Positions 36,729 through 46,273 of a stretch of 64,000 bases of DNA are shown here, one piece after another. The notes under the pieces were generated by a model that was given only the letters and a program-made list of their open reading frames with translations, was not told where the DNA came from and ran no database searches. The stretch is taken from assembly GCF_037974355.1 (NCBI RefSeq), contig NZ_CP150235.1, positions 1,674,001 through 1,738,000 of the forward strand. The letters are read 5' to 3'. Origin of the DNA: Paenibacillus sp. FSL R5-0517. GTDB lineage: Bacteria; Bacillota; Bacilli; Paenibacillales; Paenibacillaceae. Position 1 is the first letter of the stretch. Each line of letters begins with the position of its first letter. The position numbers were made by a program, and so were the translations under genes.

Positions 36729-37006
36729 ATGAATCTGGGGTTAAGAAAGTAATGGATACGCTGGAGTTCTTAAGTCAGGATCGGGAAGCACGTCGTTTGT
36801 ATGAAGAGCGTCAGAAGTATTTGCATGATGAAGCTTCCATGATTGAATGGGCTAAGGAAAAGGGAATGGAAAAAGGGCTAGTTGAAGGCGAAAAAAGAAA
36901 GGCGATTGAAATTGCAAAAAACATGCTCTCAGTTGGGATTGAAATTTCAGTTATTGCCAAAACAAGTGGTCTAACTAAGTCTGAAATTGAGGCGCTAAAA
37001 GATTAG
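36725..37006 (+). CDS. C-terminal remnant of an Rpn/PD-(D/E)XK nuclease-type protein
   Basis: A 93-residue frame whose sequence is the usual tail of Rpn-family recombination-promoting nucleases: SMIEWAKEKGMEKGLVEGE, then AKNMLSVGIEISVIAKTSGL and TKSEIEAL. The N-terminal PD-(D/E)XK nuclease part is missing. The ATG overlaps the ABC gene stop by 4 nt, so the tail is now translationally coupled to the exporter operon. It may be a decayed fragment or a co-opted small protein. Confidence 0.65.
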   Translation: MNESGVKKVMDTLEFLSQDREARRLYEERQKYLHDEASMIEWAKEKGMEKGLVEGEKRKAIEIAKNMLSVGIEISVIAKTSGLTKSEIEALKD

Positions 37007-37018
37007 CAAACGCACTTT

Positions 37019-37066
37019 AAACAAACAATCGTTTTGTCCCCAAAAGGCATGCGATTGTTTTTTGAT
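37019..37066 (+). terminator. Terminator after the ABC operon
   Basis: AAACAATCG/CGATTGTTT stem followed by a T-rich stretch. The remaining 37067-37350 up to recQ shows a GC-richer segment near 37180-37210 and no gene. Confidence 0.8.
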
Positions 37067-37350
37067 TTTTCCTGGAATGTTCAATCACATCTGAATCTAC
37101 TTGCGATTTTTTCTATCGTTCAGGTTATACACCACTGTCACCCATTTGCAAAAGATCGTTTTACAGTAAAACGCGGTTGCTCATTCCGGGCTGGACCGTT
37201 AAACTAAAGGGAGCGGCGTTTGCTTGACGGACAAGTCATGAGAACGCCATTTTGTTGTCAAGGATGCGGTATTTGAGCCGCATTCGGATGTCAGAATCGG
37301 ATCGGACCAAGCTGGTGGAAGAACACCGGTGATAAGTAAGGAGTCTTTAC

Positions 37351-39231
37351 ATGAGTGTGCAAACACCAACTATTGAAGAAGCGCAGGGTCTCCTGCAAAA
37401 ATATTATGGCTACCCCGACTTCCGTGAGGGACAGAAAAAGATTGTAGCCAGCCTGCTCGAACGTGAAGATACGCTCGGCATTATGCCAACCGGGGGCGGT
37501 AAGTCGATCTGTTATCAGATCCCCGCTCTGTTATATTCGGGTCTGACACTAGTTGTCTCCCCGTTGATCTCATTGATGAAGGACCAGGTCGATGCGTTGA
37601 CGACCGCCGGAATTGCTGCCGCGTATATTAATAGTACACTTAGCGGCAAAGAAGTGAATGATCGTATCCGCGCGGCGCAACGCGGTGAGCTGAAGTTGCT
37701 CTATGTCGCGCCTGAGCGACTGGAGCTGGATTGGTTCCGCGAGGAGATGGGCTATTTGCCGATCTCGTGCGTTGCTGTGGATGAGGCCCACTGTGTATCA
37801 CAGTGGGGGCATGATTTTCGGACAAGCTACCTGGCGGTAGCGCCGTTTGTGGACAGTTTGCCGGAGCGGCCGGTGGTTGCGGCCTTTACGGCAACAGCGA
37901 CGCCCGAGGTCATGGGCGATATTCTGCGGCTGCTGCGTTTGCAGGACCCGCAGACGTATGTGACCGGACTTGGGCGGGATAATCTGGCGTTTAGCGTGCT
38001 TCGCGGCGAGAGCAAGAAGGACTTTGTCCTGAATTATGCGCGCGAGCATGCCAGCGAGCCTGGAATTGTATATGCCGCCACCCGTAAGGACGTGGATGAT
38101 CTGCATCAGCGTTTGTTGCAGGCGGGATTGCCAGCTGGACGCTACCATGCCGGCATGACGGACGATGAACGGGCCCAGAGCCAGGAAGCTTTTTTGTACG
38201 ATGATATCCGAGTGATGGTGGCAACGAATGCGTTCGGGATGGGGATTGATAAATCGAACGTGCGTTACGTAATTCATAACAGCATGCCGAAGAACATGGA
38301 GGCATATGTACAGGAAGCCGGACGTGCAGGCCGGGACGGGGAGCCCAGTCAGTGTATTCTGTTATTCGGGGCACAGGACATTATCACCCAGAAGTTCCTG
38401 ATTGAGCAGAATCCGATGGAAGGCGACCGCAAACAGAACGATTACCGGAAGCTGCAACAGATGGTGGATTACTGTTACACAACGCGTTGTCTGCGCAGTG
38501 CGCAGCTGGATTATTTCGGTGAGGTGCATGACGATACACCTTGCGGTATTTGCAGTTCCTGTACGGACGACCGTGAGCTGGTAGACATGACGATTGATGC
38601 TCAGAAAATATTCAGCTGCATTCACCGCATGCGTGAACGGTATGGTGTATCGCTGGTCGCTTCGGTGCTCAAAGGCTCCCGTGCCAAAAAGGTGCTCGAT
38701 TATGGCTTTGATTCCCTGCCAACCTACGGTGTGATGGGAAATCGCACAGAGCGCGAGATATCGGAGATCATCAACGTGATGGTATCGGAAGGATATCTGA
38801 TGCTGTCCGAGGGGCAGTATCCAGTTGTACGTCTGCAACCACTTGCGGTGGAAGTGCTGAAGGGTCAACGCGAAGTGATGCAGCGTGTTGTCCGCAAGAC
38901 AGCGGCGACGGCTTCGGGTACGAATTATGGTGGACGTCGTGGACGCGATGCGATGCCATCTGCGGTTAACGAGACGGTATTTGAACAACTTCGTCTGATC
39001 CGGCGTGATCTGGCGGCGAAAGAGCATGTACCATCGTACATTATCTTCAATGACGCGACCCTGCGCGAGATGAGTGTGGTATGTCCACAGACGGAACGTG
39101 ACATGCTGGATATCAAAGGGGTCGGTGAAGTCAAGTATCGCAAGTACGGACTTCCGTTCCTGGAGTTTTTCCAGAAGCAATCGGGCGAAGAAGTGGATAC
39201 GGATGATGATGCATTTTACGAGTTTGAGTAG
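37351..39231 (+). CDS. recQ: ATP-dependent DNA helicase RecQ
   Basis: 3'-5' superfamily 2 DNA helicase of 626 residues. Motif 0/I are FREGQKKIV and [18 protein letters not shown], with [14 protein letters not shown] and [10 protein letters not shown]. The RecQ-Ct zinc site has the four Cys in TTRCLRSAQ and CGICSSC. The C-terminal HRDC domain starts near [15 protein letters not shown]. An AAGGAG site precedes the ATG. It works in recombination and fork repair and is monocistronic. Confidence 0.96.
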   Translation: MSVQTPTIEEAQGLLQKYYGYPDFREGQKKIVASLLEREDTLGIMPTGGGKSICYQIPALLYSGLTLVVSPLISLMKDQVDALTTAGIAAAYINSTLSGKEVNDRIRAAQRGELKLLYVAPERLELDWFREEMGYLPISCVAVDEAHCVSQWGHDFRTSYLAVAPFVDSLPERPVVAAFTATATPEVMGDILRLLRLQDPQTYVTGLGRDNLAFSVLRGESKKDFVLNYAREHASEPGIVYAATRKDVDDLHQRLLQAGLPAGRYHAGMTDDERAQSQEAFLYDDIRVMVATNAFGMGIDKSNVRYVIHNSMPKNMEAYVQEAGRAGRDGEPSQCILLFGAQDIITQKFLIEQNPMEGDRKQNDYRKLQQMVDYCYTTRCLRSAQLDYFGEVHDDTPCGICSSCTDDRELVDMTIDAQKIFSCIHRMRERYGVSLVASVLKGSRAKKVLDYGFDSLPTYGVMGNRTEREISEIINVMVSEGYLMLSEGQYPVVRLQPLAVEVLKGQREVMQRVVRKTAATASGTNYGGRRGRDAMPSAVNETVFEQLRLIRRDLAAKEHVPSYIIFNDATLREMSVVCPQTERDMLDIKGVGEVKYRKYGLPFLEFFQKQSGEEVDTDDDAFYEFE

Positions 39232-39755
39232 TAGGCGAAGGTATAATCAGATATGAGCAAGTTGGGATGAAGTGTGAATTGTGGTTACATTCGCGCTTTC
39301 AGGTCTTTGAGGCTCATGTGCGTAAAGCTTAAAGGATTGTAGAGATGCTATATGTCTATTCAGAGGATATCTTCAAACCTGTCGAAAGCCGGAGCGCAAT
39401 TAAGTTTGAAATGGAATTGGACTAGAGTGTGTCTCTGTATTGTGGACAAATTAAGGTGAATTGTCTTTCAAAGGGTGGACATTGGCGTTAGGGATGTCTG
39501 AAAGTAGCATGTACAATATGTGGTTTTATTTATTTGGTTGCGCACTGTATGTTGTGTTTTTGGTTTGGCGAGGTGTATATGTCTTTTTGAAAAGAGTGTC
39601 CACTCTTTGAAAGACAAAAGTAGAAAATGTCCATGAGACATGGAATGGCTAGTTCAAAAGAGGTTTGCATGAACAGCATCCGGGGCAGGATGGCTGTGCC
39701 GCTTTACTTTTACCAAAAAAATATGGTCTGGGTGTCCAGGCAAAGGTTGTGAACC
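39232..39755. other. Intergenic region with a mini inverted-repeat element
   Basis: A 520-nt gap between recQ and the radical SAM gene. It contains the 157-bp element 39461-39617 and no convincing ORF. The AAAGG ribosome site of the next gene is at its end. Confidence 0.6.
39461..39617. repeat. MITE-like element with 21-bp inverted ends
   Basis: The left end (39461-39481) begins TTGTCTTTCAAAG and continues GTGGACA after one base. The right end (39597-39617) is its reverse complement with one mismatch in 21. The interior is AT-rich and non-coding. No convincing target duplication is seen. Confidence 0.6.
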
Positions 39756-41798
39756 ATGAAGGTTATTCTTTCTACATTAAATGCAAAGTACATCCATACC
39801 TCCTTGGCCTTGCGTTGTCTGAAGGCGTACAGTGAGAAGGATTTTGATATTGACCTGGCGGAGTATACGATCAAAGATCCAGTCATGAACATTGTGTCCG
39901 ATCTGTACCAGCGCGGCGCGGACGTGATTGGGTTCTCGTGTTACATCTGGAATATCGAAGAGACGATCAAGGTCATTGATAATCTAAAAAAGGTTATGCC
40001 TGACGTGAAAATTTTGCTGGGCGGGCCGGAAGTGTCCTACGACACGGAATATTGGATGAACCGAATTCCCAATGTCGATTTCATCGTGATGGGTGAAGGG
40101 GAAGAGACGCTGCATCAGCTGTTGATGGAGCTGGAAGGAAGCAAGAAGTTCCACTTTGTCTATGGACTGGCGTATCGCAAAGGGGAAGAGGTCATTCTCA
40201 TGCCAGGTCGGCCGAAAGCGGATCTGAACGATCTGCCGTCACCGCACCGATTTGAAGAGGATATTCCCGACCTCGGGAAGCGTGTGGTTTATTTTGAGAC
40301 CAGCCGGGGCTGTCCGTTTAGTTGTCAGTTCTGTCTGTCCAGTATTGAGGTCGGCGTGCGGTATTACGATATTGAGCGGACCAAGTCGGATATTCTGTAC
40401 CTGATTGAGAAGGGTGCGAAGCTGATCAAGTTTGTGGATCGGACGTTTAACATCAAGCGGGATTATGCGCTCGAAATGTTCAAATTCCTGATTGAGAATC
40501 ATCAGGGGACGGTGTTCCAGTTTGAAATTACGGCGGACATTATGCGTCCCGAGGTACTGGACTACCTGGCAGAGAATGCGCCACCAGGCACATTCCGCTT
40601 CGAGATCGGGGTTCAATCCACGAACGATCCGACAAATGAACTGGTGAAACGTCGCCAGAACTTTACGAAGCTGAGCCGTACCGTCAACAAAGTCAAAGCC
40701 AGTGGAAAAATCGACCAGCATCTGGATCTCATCGCCGGACTGCCAGAGGAAGATTACAATACGTTCCGCAAGACGTTTAACGATGTATTTGCTCTGGGGC
40801 CGGAAGAGCTTCAGCTCGGATTCCTCAAAATGCTGCGTGGTACGGGTCTGCGTCTGGATGCGGAGAAGTACAACTATACGTATATGGATCACGCGCCGTA
40901 TGAGATTCTGGGTAGTGATGTGCTGCCGTTTAGCGACATCGTACGCTTGAAGCGGCTGGAGGATGTATTGGAGAAATACTGGAACGCACACCGGATGGAT
41001 CATACGCTGAAGTATCTGATGGAGCAGGAGTTCAACTCGCCATTTGATTTCTTCCAGGCGTTCGGGGATTACTGGGAGGGTCAGGGTTGGCAGAAGATCG
41101 GGCACCAACTGGAGGATCTATTTACTCGTCTGCACAGCTTCCTGGAGTCGCGGAACACGCCGCATATGGAGATTGTGCTTGGCCTGATGAAGCTGGACTA
41201 TTTCCTCGGCCACAAATACAAACCACGCAAAATCTGGTGGGAAGATCCGCTTCAGAAAGATCAGTGGGCGGGTTATATGAAAACGTTGGCTGAACGTCCG
41301 GAGGACGTTCGTCTGCCACGTGTTGCCGGTGCCGCTGGCACGGCATGGCTGGAAAGTAGCGGCACGGGTGCGAGTGCCGCTGTGGCAAGTTCGGCTGCTG
41401 CCGGAGAAGACTCTGCCGCAGATGCGGCGGGTGTGATCGGCAGCGAAGCCGGGGGTGCCGCGTCGCTCCCTGCGGGCGACGCAACAGGGTCCGCCGCGGA
41501 TGGAGCGGCGGACGGGGAAGACGGCAACGCTTCGCGTGCGTTGCCGATGACCTCGGCCATGACCGCACAGACGGTCATGGGTGCCCGGGCTTTCGCCGAC
41601 CTTGGTCTCGGCGAAAAGGAACTGCAGAAGCACACCGTACTCGATGTGCTTCCGTTCCGGCTTGAGCGTGTGCTAGCTGGCGCCAGCCCGCTTGCCGCGA
41701 AAGGCCGGACGCTGCTGGTCGTTGTGTACCAGCAGCATGAAGGGCAGCAGGCGCAGTATTACACGCTGCCGCTGGGAGAAGAAGCCGCTGCCATGTAG
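39756..41798 (+). CDS. B12-binding radical SAM protein with DUF4080 region
   Basis: A 680-residue radical SAM enzyme. The N-terminal cobalamin-binding-like domain (MKVILSTLNAKYIHTSLALR) precedes the radical SAM core with the iron-sulfur motif SRGCPFSCQFCLSS. A DUF4080-type C-terminal region follows. About residues 520-600 are an Ala/Gly/Ser-rich low-complexity insert encoded by GC-rich DNA, and the last 70 residues (LDVLPFRLERVLAG) return to ordered sequence. The reaction is unknown, probably methylation or rearrangement of an unactivated carbon. Confidence 0.9.
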   Translation: MKVILSTLNAKYIHTSLALRCLKAYSEKDFDIDLAEYTIKDPVMNIVSDLYQRGADVIGFSCYIWNIEETIKVIDNLKKVMPDVKILLGGPEVSYDTEYWMNRIPNVDFIVMGEGEETLHQLLMELEGSKKFHFVYGLAYRKGEEVILMPGRPKADLNDLPSPHRFEEDIPDLGKRVVYFETSRGCPFSCQFCLSSIEVGVRYYDIERTKSDILYLIEKGAKLIKFVDRTFNIKRDYALEMFKFLIENHQGTVFQFEITADIMRPEVLDYLAENAPPGTFRFEIGVQSTNDPTNELVKRRQNFTKLSRTVNKVKASGKIDQHLDLIAGLPEEDYNTFRKTFNDVFALGPEELQLGFLKMLRGTGLRLDAEKYNYTYMDHAPYEILGSDVLPFSDIVRLKRLEDVLEKYWNAHRMDHTLKYLMEQEFNSPFDFFQAFGDYWEGQGWQKIGHQLEDLFTRLHSFLESRNTPHMEIVLGLMKLDYFLGHKYKPRKIWWEDPLQKDQWAGYMKTLAERPEDVRLPRVAGAAGTAWLESSGTGASAAVASSAAAGEDSAADAAGVIGSEAGGAASLPAGDATGSAADGAADGEDGNASRALPMTSAMTAQTVMGARAFADLGLGEKELQKHTVLDVLPFRLERVLAGASPLAAKGRTLLVVVYQQHEGQQAQYYTLPLGEEAAAM

Positions 41799-41851
41799 GT
41801 GCAGCGACATTAGTTTAGCAGCATGTCCAATTGGCGTTATGCAGCAGGAAG

Positions 41852-41887
41852 AGGCGCCACGACTATATGGTCGTGGCGCTTCTTTTG
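41852..41887 (+). terminator. Terminator after the radical SAM gene
   Basis: GCGCCACGAC/GTCGTGGCGC stem with a 6-nt loop, then TTCTTTT. The following 300 nt (to 42195) are AT-rich and hold only the AGGAGAG ribosome site of the next gene. Confidence 0.92.
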
Positions 41888-42195
41888 ATGAAGAAAGTGT
41901 TCGAATGTAACTTGGTCGATACCGAAACAAGTGCCTGAATTTAATATATTCCATGAAATATATGGTATTATCATACTAGTTTGTGGTGAAGGGTGGCCCT
42001 AATGGGCTATGTTTTATATGTATTATTTATTGTATTGATGTTTATATTTTCTATATGAATTGAGAATTTAGGTGTGAAGGAGAATCACGATTTATAATTC
42101 ATTACTATGGCTGATTTAGACAGGATGGAGGATGGCTCTCCATGTAGCCGATTTAAGCAAACGCTACTTTATTTATAATAAAGGAGAGAATCCAT

Positions 42196-43323
42196 ATGAC
42201 GCGAGAACAGAAGCTAAACATACTGCGAGACGGACTTATTAAGGATGAATTGAATCTCCCTATTGCATATACGACGGGGACATATCCTGCTCTCTTAAAA
42301 AAGAAGTATGATGATTTCGCAAAGATTATTCAGATCATGGAGAAGGGTGGCATATTCTCAAGTAGCGAAGTTACTTGTATTGGGGAGACATGCAAGAGCA
42401 TCCTGGAAGCTTCGGAGCAGTACTTCCAAGGTTTTCCTGCATCAGCTTTTGAGATTTTTAAGCAAGGAACAGATCGTTTATTCACAAGTGAATATATTGA
42501 CAAGCTTATGCTTTTTGACCGTCGAGTTGAGAACAGGTTTTACCGAATACGCCATGATCGCAGTCGTACTGTGACTCAAAAAAAGCAGTTGTTTCATATT
42601 CCGTTCGAACATCGGGGATATGTCTCAACACAGAGATATAGTATTCCCGGGTTTCCATGTCTCTATCTGGGTAGTTCGGTATACGCATGCTTGGAAGAAT
42701 TGCGGAAAATACAAGATACATCAGATGTGTATGTGTCCTCCTATAAAATCGCTGATCATATTAAGTTCATAGATTTAGGATTTCCGCCGCGAGTAGCGAA
42801 GGTGGCATCATATGAAATTAAGGACAACCATGAATGTTTCCTCGCCCTTAAGGCCTATTATCAATGCTGGCCGTTACTTGCCGCCTGTTCGGTCAGGGTA
42901 CTTGAAGATAATCATACGTTCAAAGCCGAATACATCATCCCTCAATTACTGTTGCAATGGGTAAGAAGTTCTACTGATTATTCGGGAATTCGTTATTTTA
43001 CCTCAAGAAGTTTGAGCTACGTAAAAAGTGTACACCTTTATCAAAATGTTGTATTCCCCGTAGAGCAGAATCAGGAGAAGGGGTATTGTGATAGATTAAT
43101 TGAAAACTTCAAACTTACGAACCCAATTCTTTTAGAGCAATTTAGAAGTTCCTACGAAGATGAAATGAGTAACTCTGCTCTCTTCAATCTTGGTAGAGGA
43201 AGAAAAGGTTCGGTTAATGACGGGAAAGAATCGGATTATCGGTGTACCTATTACGCTTATTTAGAAGAAGAACTCGAGAAAATGGAACATGCTAATTTGG
43301 CTGACTGCAATCCTATTGTCTAA
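42196..43323 (+). CDS. RES-domain protein
   Basis: A 375-residue protein. The central part has the layout of a RES domain, the NAD-degrading toxin fold: RFYRIRHDRS (the R), QRYSIPGFPCLYLGSSVYAC then LEEL (the E), and a late SGIRYFTSRS (the S). The N-terminal 110 residues are helical and not recognised. RES toxins normally pair with Xre-type antitoxins; none is adjacent, and the neighbour is a SLATT-like membrane protein. The AT-rich coding region and position at the edge of the accessory block suggest transfer. The RES call is from motif reading only. Confidence 0.65.
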   Translation: MTREQKLNILRDGLIKDELNLPIAYTTGTYPALLKKKYDDFAKIIQIMEKGGIFSSSEVTCIGETCKSILEASEQYFQGFPASAFEIFKQGTDRLFTSEYIDKLMLFDRRVENRFYRIRHDRSRTVTQKKQLFHIPFEHRGYVSTQRYSIPGFPCLYLGSSVYACLEELRKIQDTSDVYVSSYKIADHIKFIDLGFPPRVAKVASYEIKDNHECFLALKAYYQCWPLLAACSVRVLEDNHTFKAEYIIPQLLLQWVRSSTDYSGIRYFTSRSLSYVKSVHLYQNVVFPVEQNQEKGYCDRLIENFKLTNPILLEQFRSSYEDEMSNSALFNLGRGRKGSVNDGKESDYRCTYYAYLEEELEKMEHANLADCNPIV

Positions 43324-43508
43324 TGCACAGCGCAAAGCATGCTTTTGCTTTTGGATTTCAAACCAAAAAAGGGGCAAGGATGATCAATGGAATGATGTGG
43401 TCTTTGAATGCAAAAGTCGTAAATGGACTCCATTTCCCCTATTCGTTTACGAGTATTCGAACAATCTTTTGCAAGTCGAAGTTGAATACATATGTTGGAG
43501 GTATCATC

Positions 43509-43970
43509 ATGGAAGCAATTGAAAAAATTAAAAAGATCGAAACGGATTTAAATGAAAAGATCAAAAGTATACGGCCTAAATTTGTGAAAACAAGACTTAT
43601 AGCTAGAACATGGAAAATAATCATTATTTCATTAGGTATTACGACTACCATCATATTAGGAATTAAAGATATATCTTGGGGGAGTACGGTAGGATTTATC
43701 ATGTCTGCGTTACTTACTGGGGCTACTGCAGTTGAAAGTTTATTTAACTATGCTTCTAAATCTGTTCAAGAACATGAATACTACGTGAAATTAACAGATC
43801 TCAGACAGGATATAGAATTTTATAAAGAAGGCAAAGCTTTAGAAGATTATCATTTAGCAGATGTTCAAACTTTTTTTGACGAATTTAGGAAGTTGAGAAA
43901 TGAATTTCATACTTTTAGAGTCAACACTGTAAAAGTCTCTTATGAGAGCACCAATGTTAAGTCAAATTGA
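43509..43970 (+). CDS. SLATT-like two-TM protein
   Basis: A 153-residue protein. A basic N-terminal helix is followed by two membrane helices (about 35-53 and 62-80) and a C-terminal helical region (SKSVQEHEYYVKLTDLRQDI). This matches the layout of SLATT/DUF4231-type proteins, which are predicted pore-forming effectors in nucleotide-signalling defence systems. The ATG at 43509 has GGAGGT 7 nt upstream; the longer frame from 43323 is rejected. It lies 185 nt after the RES gene. Confidence 0.6.
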   Translation: MEAIEKIKKIETDLNEKIKSIRPKFVKTRLIARTWKIIIISLGITTTIILGIKDISWGSTVGFIMSALLTGATAVESLFNYASKSVQEHEYYVKLTDLRQDIEFYKEGKALEDYHLADVQTFFDEFRKLRNEFHTFRVNTVKVSYESTNVKSN

Positions 43971-44226
43971 GAAATTCTTTGAACTAATATCCAGAACTAC
44001 TAACCAACAAATGCTCCGTTGGAATCTGTGGGACATTAACTTTAGGAAAGGTTTGAATCAACTGGAAATATGTTAAGTCTCATCGATCGTTGAAACGAAA
44101 TGCATGGATTTCATCATCATCCCTGCTGCTGATTTAATGATGGTGCATGAATACGGAAACGTTAAGTGAAATCCCCGAAATCAAAATCAGTTATTTTGAA
44201 ATAAAAAAAAAGAAGTGAGAAGTAGA
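43971..44226. other. Intergenic region with a degenerate attC-like right end
   Basis: It contains CATGAATACGGAAACGTTAA followed by GTGAAAT (44146-44171), which matches the right end of the attC-like sites further on (CATGAATACAGGAACGTTAT). No clear left arm is found. It ends with the TAGA target duplication of the IS element. Confidence 0.5.
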
Positions 44227-44325
44227 TGAACTGTGACCCGTAAGATAGACACTTTGAAAAAAGTGCCCTCTTACGGGTCTTTTGTGTTTTAATCAGATTA
44301 GAAAAAGTTTGCGAGGGTGCAGATC

Positions 44326-44558
44326 ATGGGGAAAATGAGAAGGTCTTTTACATAACAAGAGATTCAAGTTTTAGAGTCGAATCCATCCGTACTTCGTGTC
44401 TCGGAGAAAAACATCACTTATTCACCTGCCTTTAAAATAGATGCTGTACGAGCGAATCAAGCTGGGTCAACACCCATTGAGATTTTCTCTTTAGCCGGAT
44501 TCGACATGGGGCTGATTGGGCAGGAGACACCAAAGAAGTGTTTGCAAACGCTGGAGTA
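44326..44558 (+). pseudogene. IS3 OrfA N-terminal part (nonsense mutated)
   Basis: The frame begins with ATG at 44326 (MGKMRRSFT), meets TAA at 44353 where Lys would be expected, then continues QEIQVLESNPSVLRVSEKNI and YSPAFKIDAVRANQAGSTP, typical IS3 OrfA HTH sequence. It loses frame near 44515-44560, where the continuation moves to the next reading frame. Confidence 0.8.
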
Positions 44559-45663
44559 AAATACACGCTTCGTTAGGCGAAACCGGATTATTGGAAGAAC
44601 GCAGAGGGAAAGGAAGTTCAGGAAGACCTAACGGTAGTGAGCGATCCGCCGAAGAGAAACTCCGACTCGCTGAAGCCCGTATCAAGCTCCTTGAGGCCGA
44701 GAATGAACTCTTAAAAAAGCTAGAAGCGCTCGAAAGGCACAAAGACAACAATGAACTACTATCGTCTTCCGAGCGCTTTCAACTGATAAATCAAGTCGTT
44801 CGCAAACACGGATTGAGACGCCTAACCCGATATCTTTGCAAGCTTGCTGAGGTGAGTGCAAGCAGCTATTACCGATGGTGCACTGCAGAGGAAAAACACC
44901 AGCTTCGTGAGTCTGCTGATGAAAGAGATGGCATACTCATTAAGGCGCACTATGATGCACTCCAAGGAAAAGTAGGTGCCCTCGTTATAAAAATGCGGCT
45001 AGAACGTCTAAACGGAATCATCATGAATCACAAAAAAATCCGACGCCTCATGCGTAAATTCAGGCTGATTGCCGTTATTCGTCAAGCCAATCCATACCGT
45101 AAAATGGCTAAAGCTACTCAAGAGCACCGTACATGCCCGAATCTCCTGAAGCGTCAATTTGACTGCGGAGAACCTGAAAAGGTCTTGCTTACCGATATCA
45201 CTTATTTACGTATAGAAACGGTCAATGGGCTTATTTGTCCTGCGTAAAGGACGGAGCAACAAGAGAAATCCTAGCCCATTACCTATCTTCAACCTTGGAA
45301 GTGTCACTTGTTAAACGAACACTACAACGTTTGCTCGATCGTCTGGGGGGAAGTATTCATTCTGAGGCTGTGATTCATTCAGATCAAGGTTTTCACTACA
45401 CACACTCACAAGTGCGCTCGATGATTACTGAATCAGGGTTCAAACAATCCATATCACGGAAAGGAAACTGTTGGGATAATGCCTCAATGGAGAGGTTTTT
45501 CGGACATATGAAAGATGAACTAGAATACAAAGAGTGCACATCTCTGCATGAGCTGCGAGTTCGCGTCAATGAATACATCACCTACTACAACACGGAACGG
45601 TACCAATGGACATTAAAAAAGTTGACTCCTGATGAATACAGAAGCCATCTGATTACCGTTTGA
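44516..45663 (+). pseudogene. IS3 transposase, frameshifted
   Basis: Frame 44516-45247 encodes the leucine-zipper end of OrfA (LRLAEARIKLLEAENELL) and the OrfB N-terminus. It also carries the first catalytic Asp (VLLTDITYLRI). It breaks at about 45235 and continues in another frame to 45663. That part carries the second Asp (VIHSDQGFHYTH) and the Glu (DNASMERFFGHMKDE). Comparison with the usual NGL-xx-LSCVKDG suggests a 4-nt loss at the break. All three DDE residues are still readable, so decay is recent. Confidence 0.88.
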
Positions 45664-45710
45664 GAACGAAGGTCCTTTTTAAAAGTGACCACAAACAGGG
45701 TCACAGTTCA

Positions 45711-46157
45711 TAGATCGTTGATCCAGTTACACGACATAGAAATAGAAAATATAAAGGAATGCCTGGCTTTGGAAGTAAGTACAGATCAAAAGAGTTGGGA
45801 TCGTTCCGTCTCATATTCTTTATCATTAGCCTATGTGCATGGAGAAGCGGCAGTTCCGTTTGCAATTAATGATGATAAAATAATAGAGCCTGTTATGTTA
45901 AGGTATAATAAGGAATTGAACAATTTTCTTTATGGAAATTTCTAATAGATCATAAGTTTCAGTCAAAGGGGTATGGGAAAAGTGCATTAAAAAGTGTTCT
46001 TCAATGGATCAAACGTACGACAAGTTGTCATGAAATTGTGGTGTCATATTATAAGGATAATGAGATTGCAGGTAAGCTATACAAAGATTTTGGATTTAAA
46101 GATATGAATGATAATGAAAATGAGGATAAAGAAATGGATCTAATACTACAGTGGTAA
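45711..46157 (+). pseudogene. GNAT acetyltransferase disrupted by the IS
   Basis: After the IS, the frame RSLIQLHDIEIENIKECLAL encodes a spermine/spermidine-type GNAT (VSTDQKSWDRSVSYSLSLAY). It ends early near 45943, and in the +1 frame continues LIDHKFQSKGYGKSALKSVL and YKDFGFKDM to a stop at 46157. It is thus inactivated twice: by IS insertion at its 5' end and by a frameshift near 45935. Joining the sequence across the IS restores an in-frame GTG (44215). Confidence 0.82.
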
Positions 46158-46273
46158 AGAATATAAAATTGATTTTAAAAATAATTAACCTCTGATGAGA
46201 TGAAGTCATAAAAATTTATTATCTATTAAAGTGATCTGAGAGTACACCATTCTTATAAGTAAGGGTGATTCAT

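Larger units (their letters stand above)
44227..45710 (+). mobile_element. Decayed IS3-family insertion sequence
   Basis: A 1484-bp element with terminal inverted repeats TGAACTGTGACCC/GGGTCACAGTTCA. It is flanked by a perfect 4-bp target duplication TAGA (44223-44226 and 45711-45714), as expected for IS3. The transposase is broken (see next entries), so the copy cannot move by itself. It split the 5' end of a GNAT gene whose remainder follows directly. Confidence 0.92.

Noticed and set aside
41118..41635. Long minus-strand ORFs opposite the radical SAM gene
   Set aside because: They mirror the GC-rich Ala/Gly insert on the coding strand; composition is low-complexity and no start signal is seen.
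43323..43508. N-terminal extension of the SLATT-like gene
   Set aside because: The first 62 codons lack a ribosome site and the true start at 43509 has GGAGGT at 7 nt.
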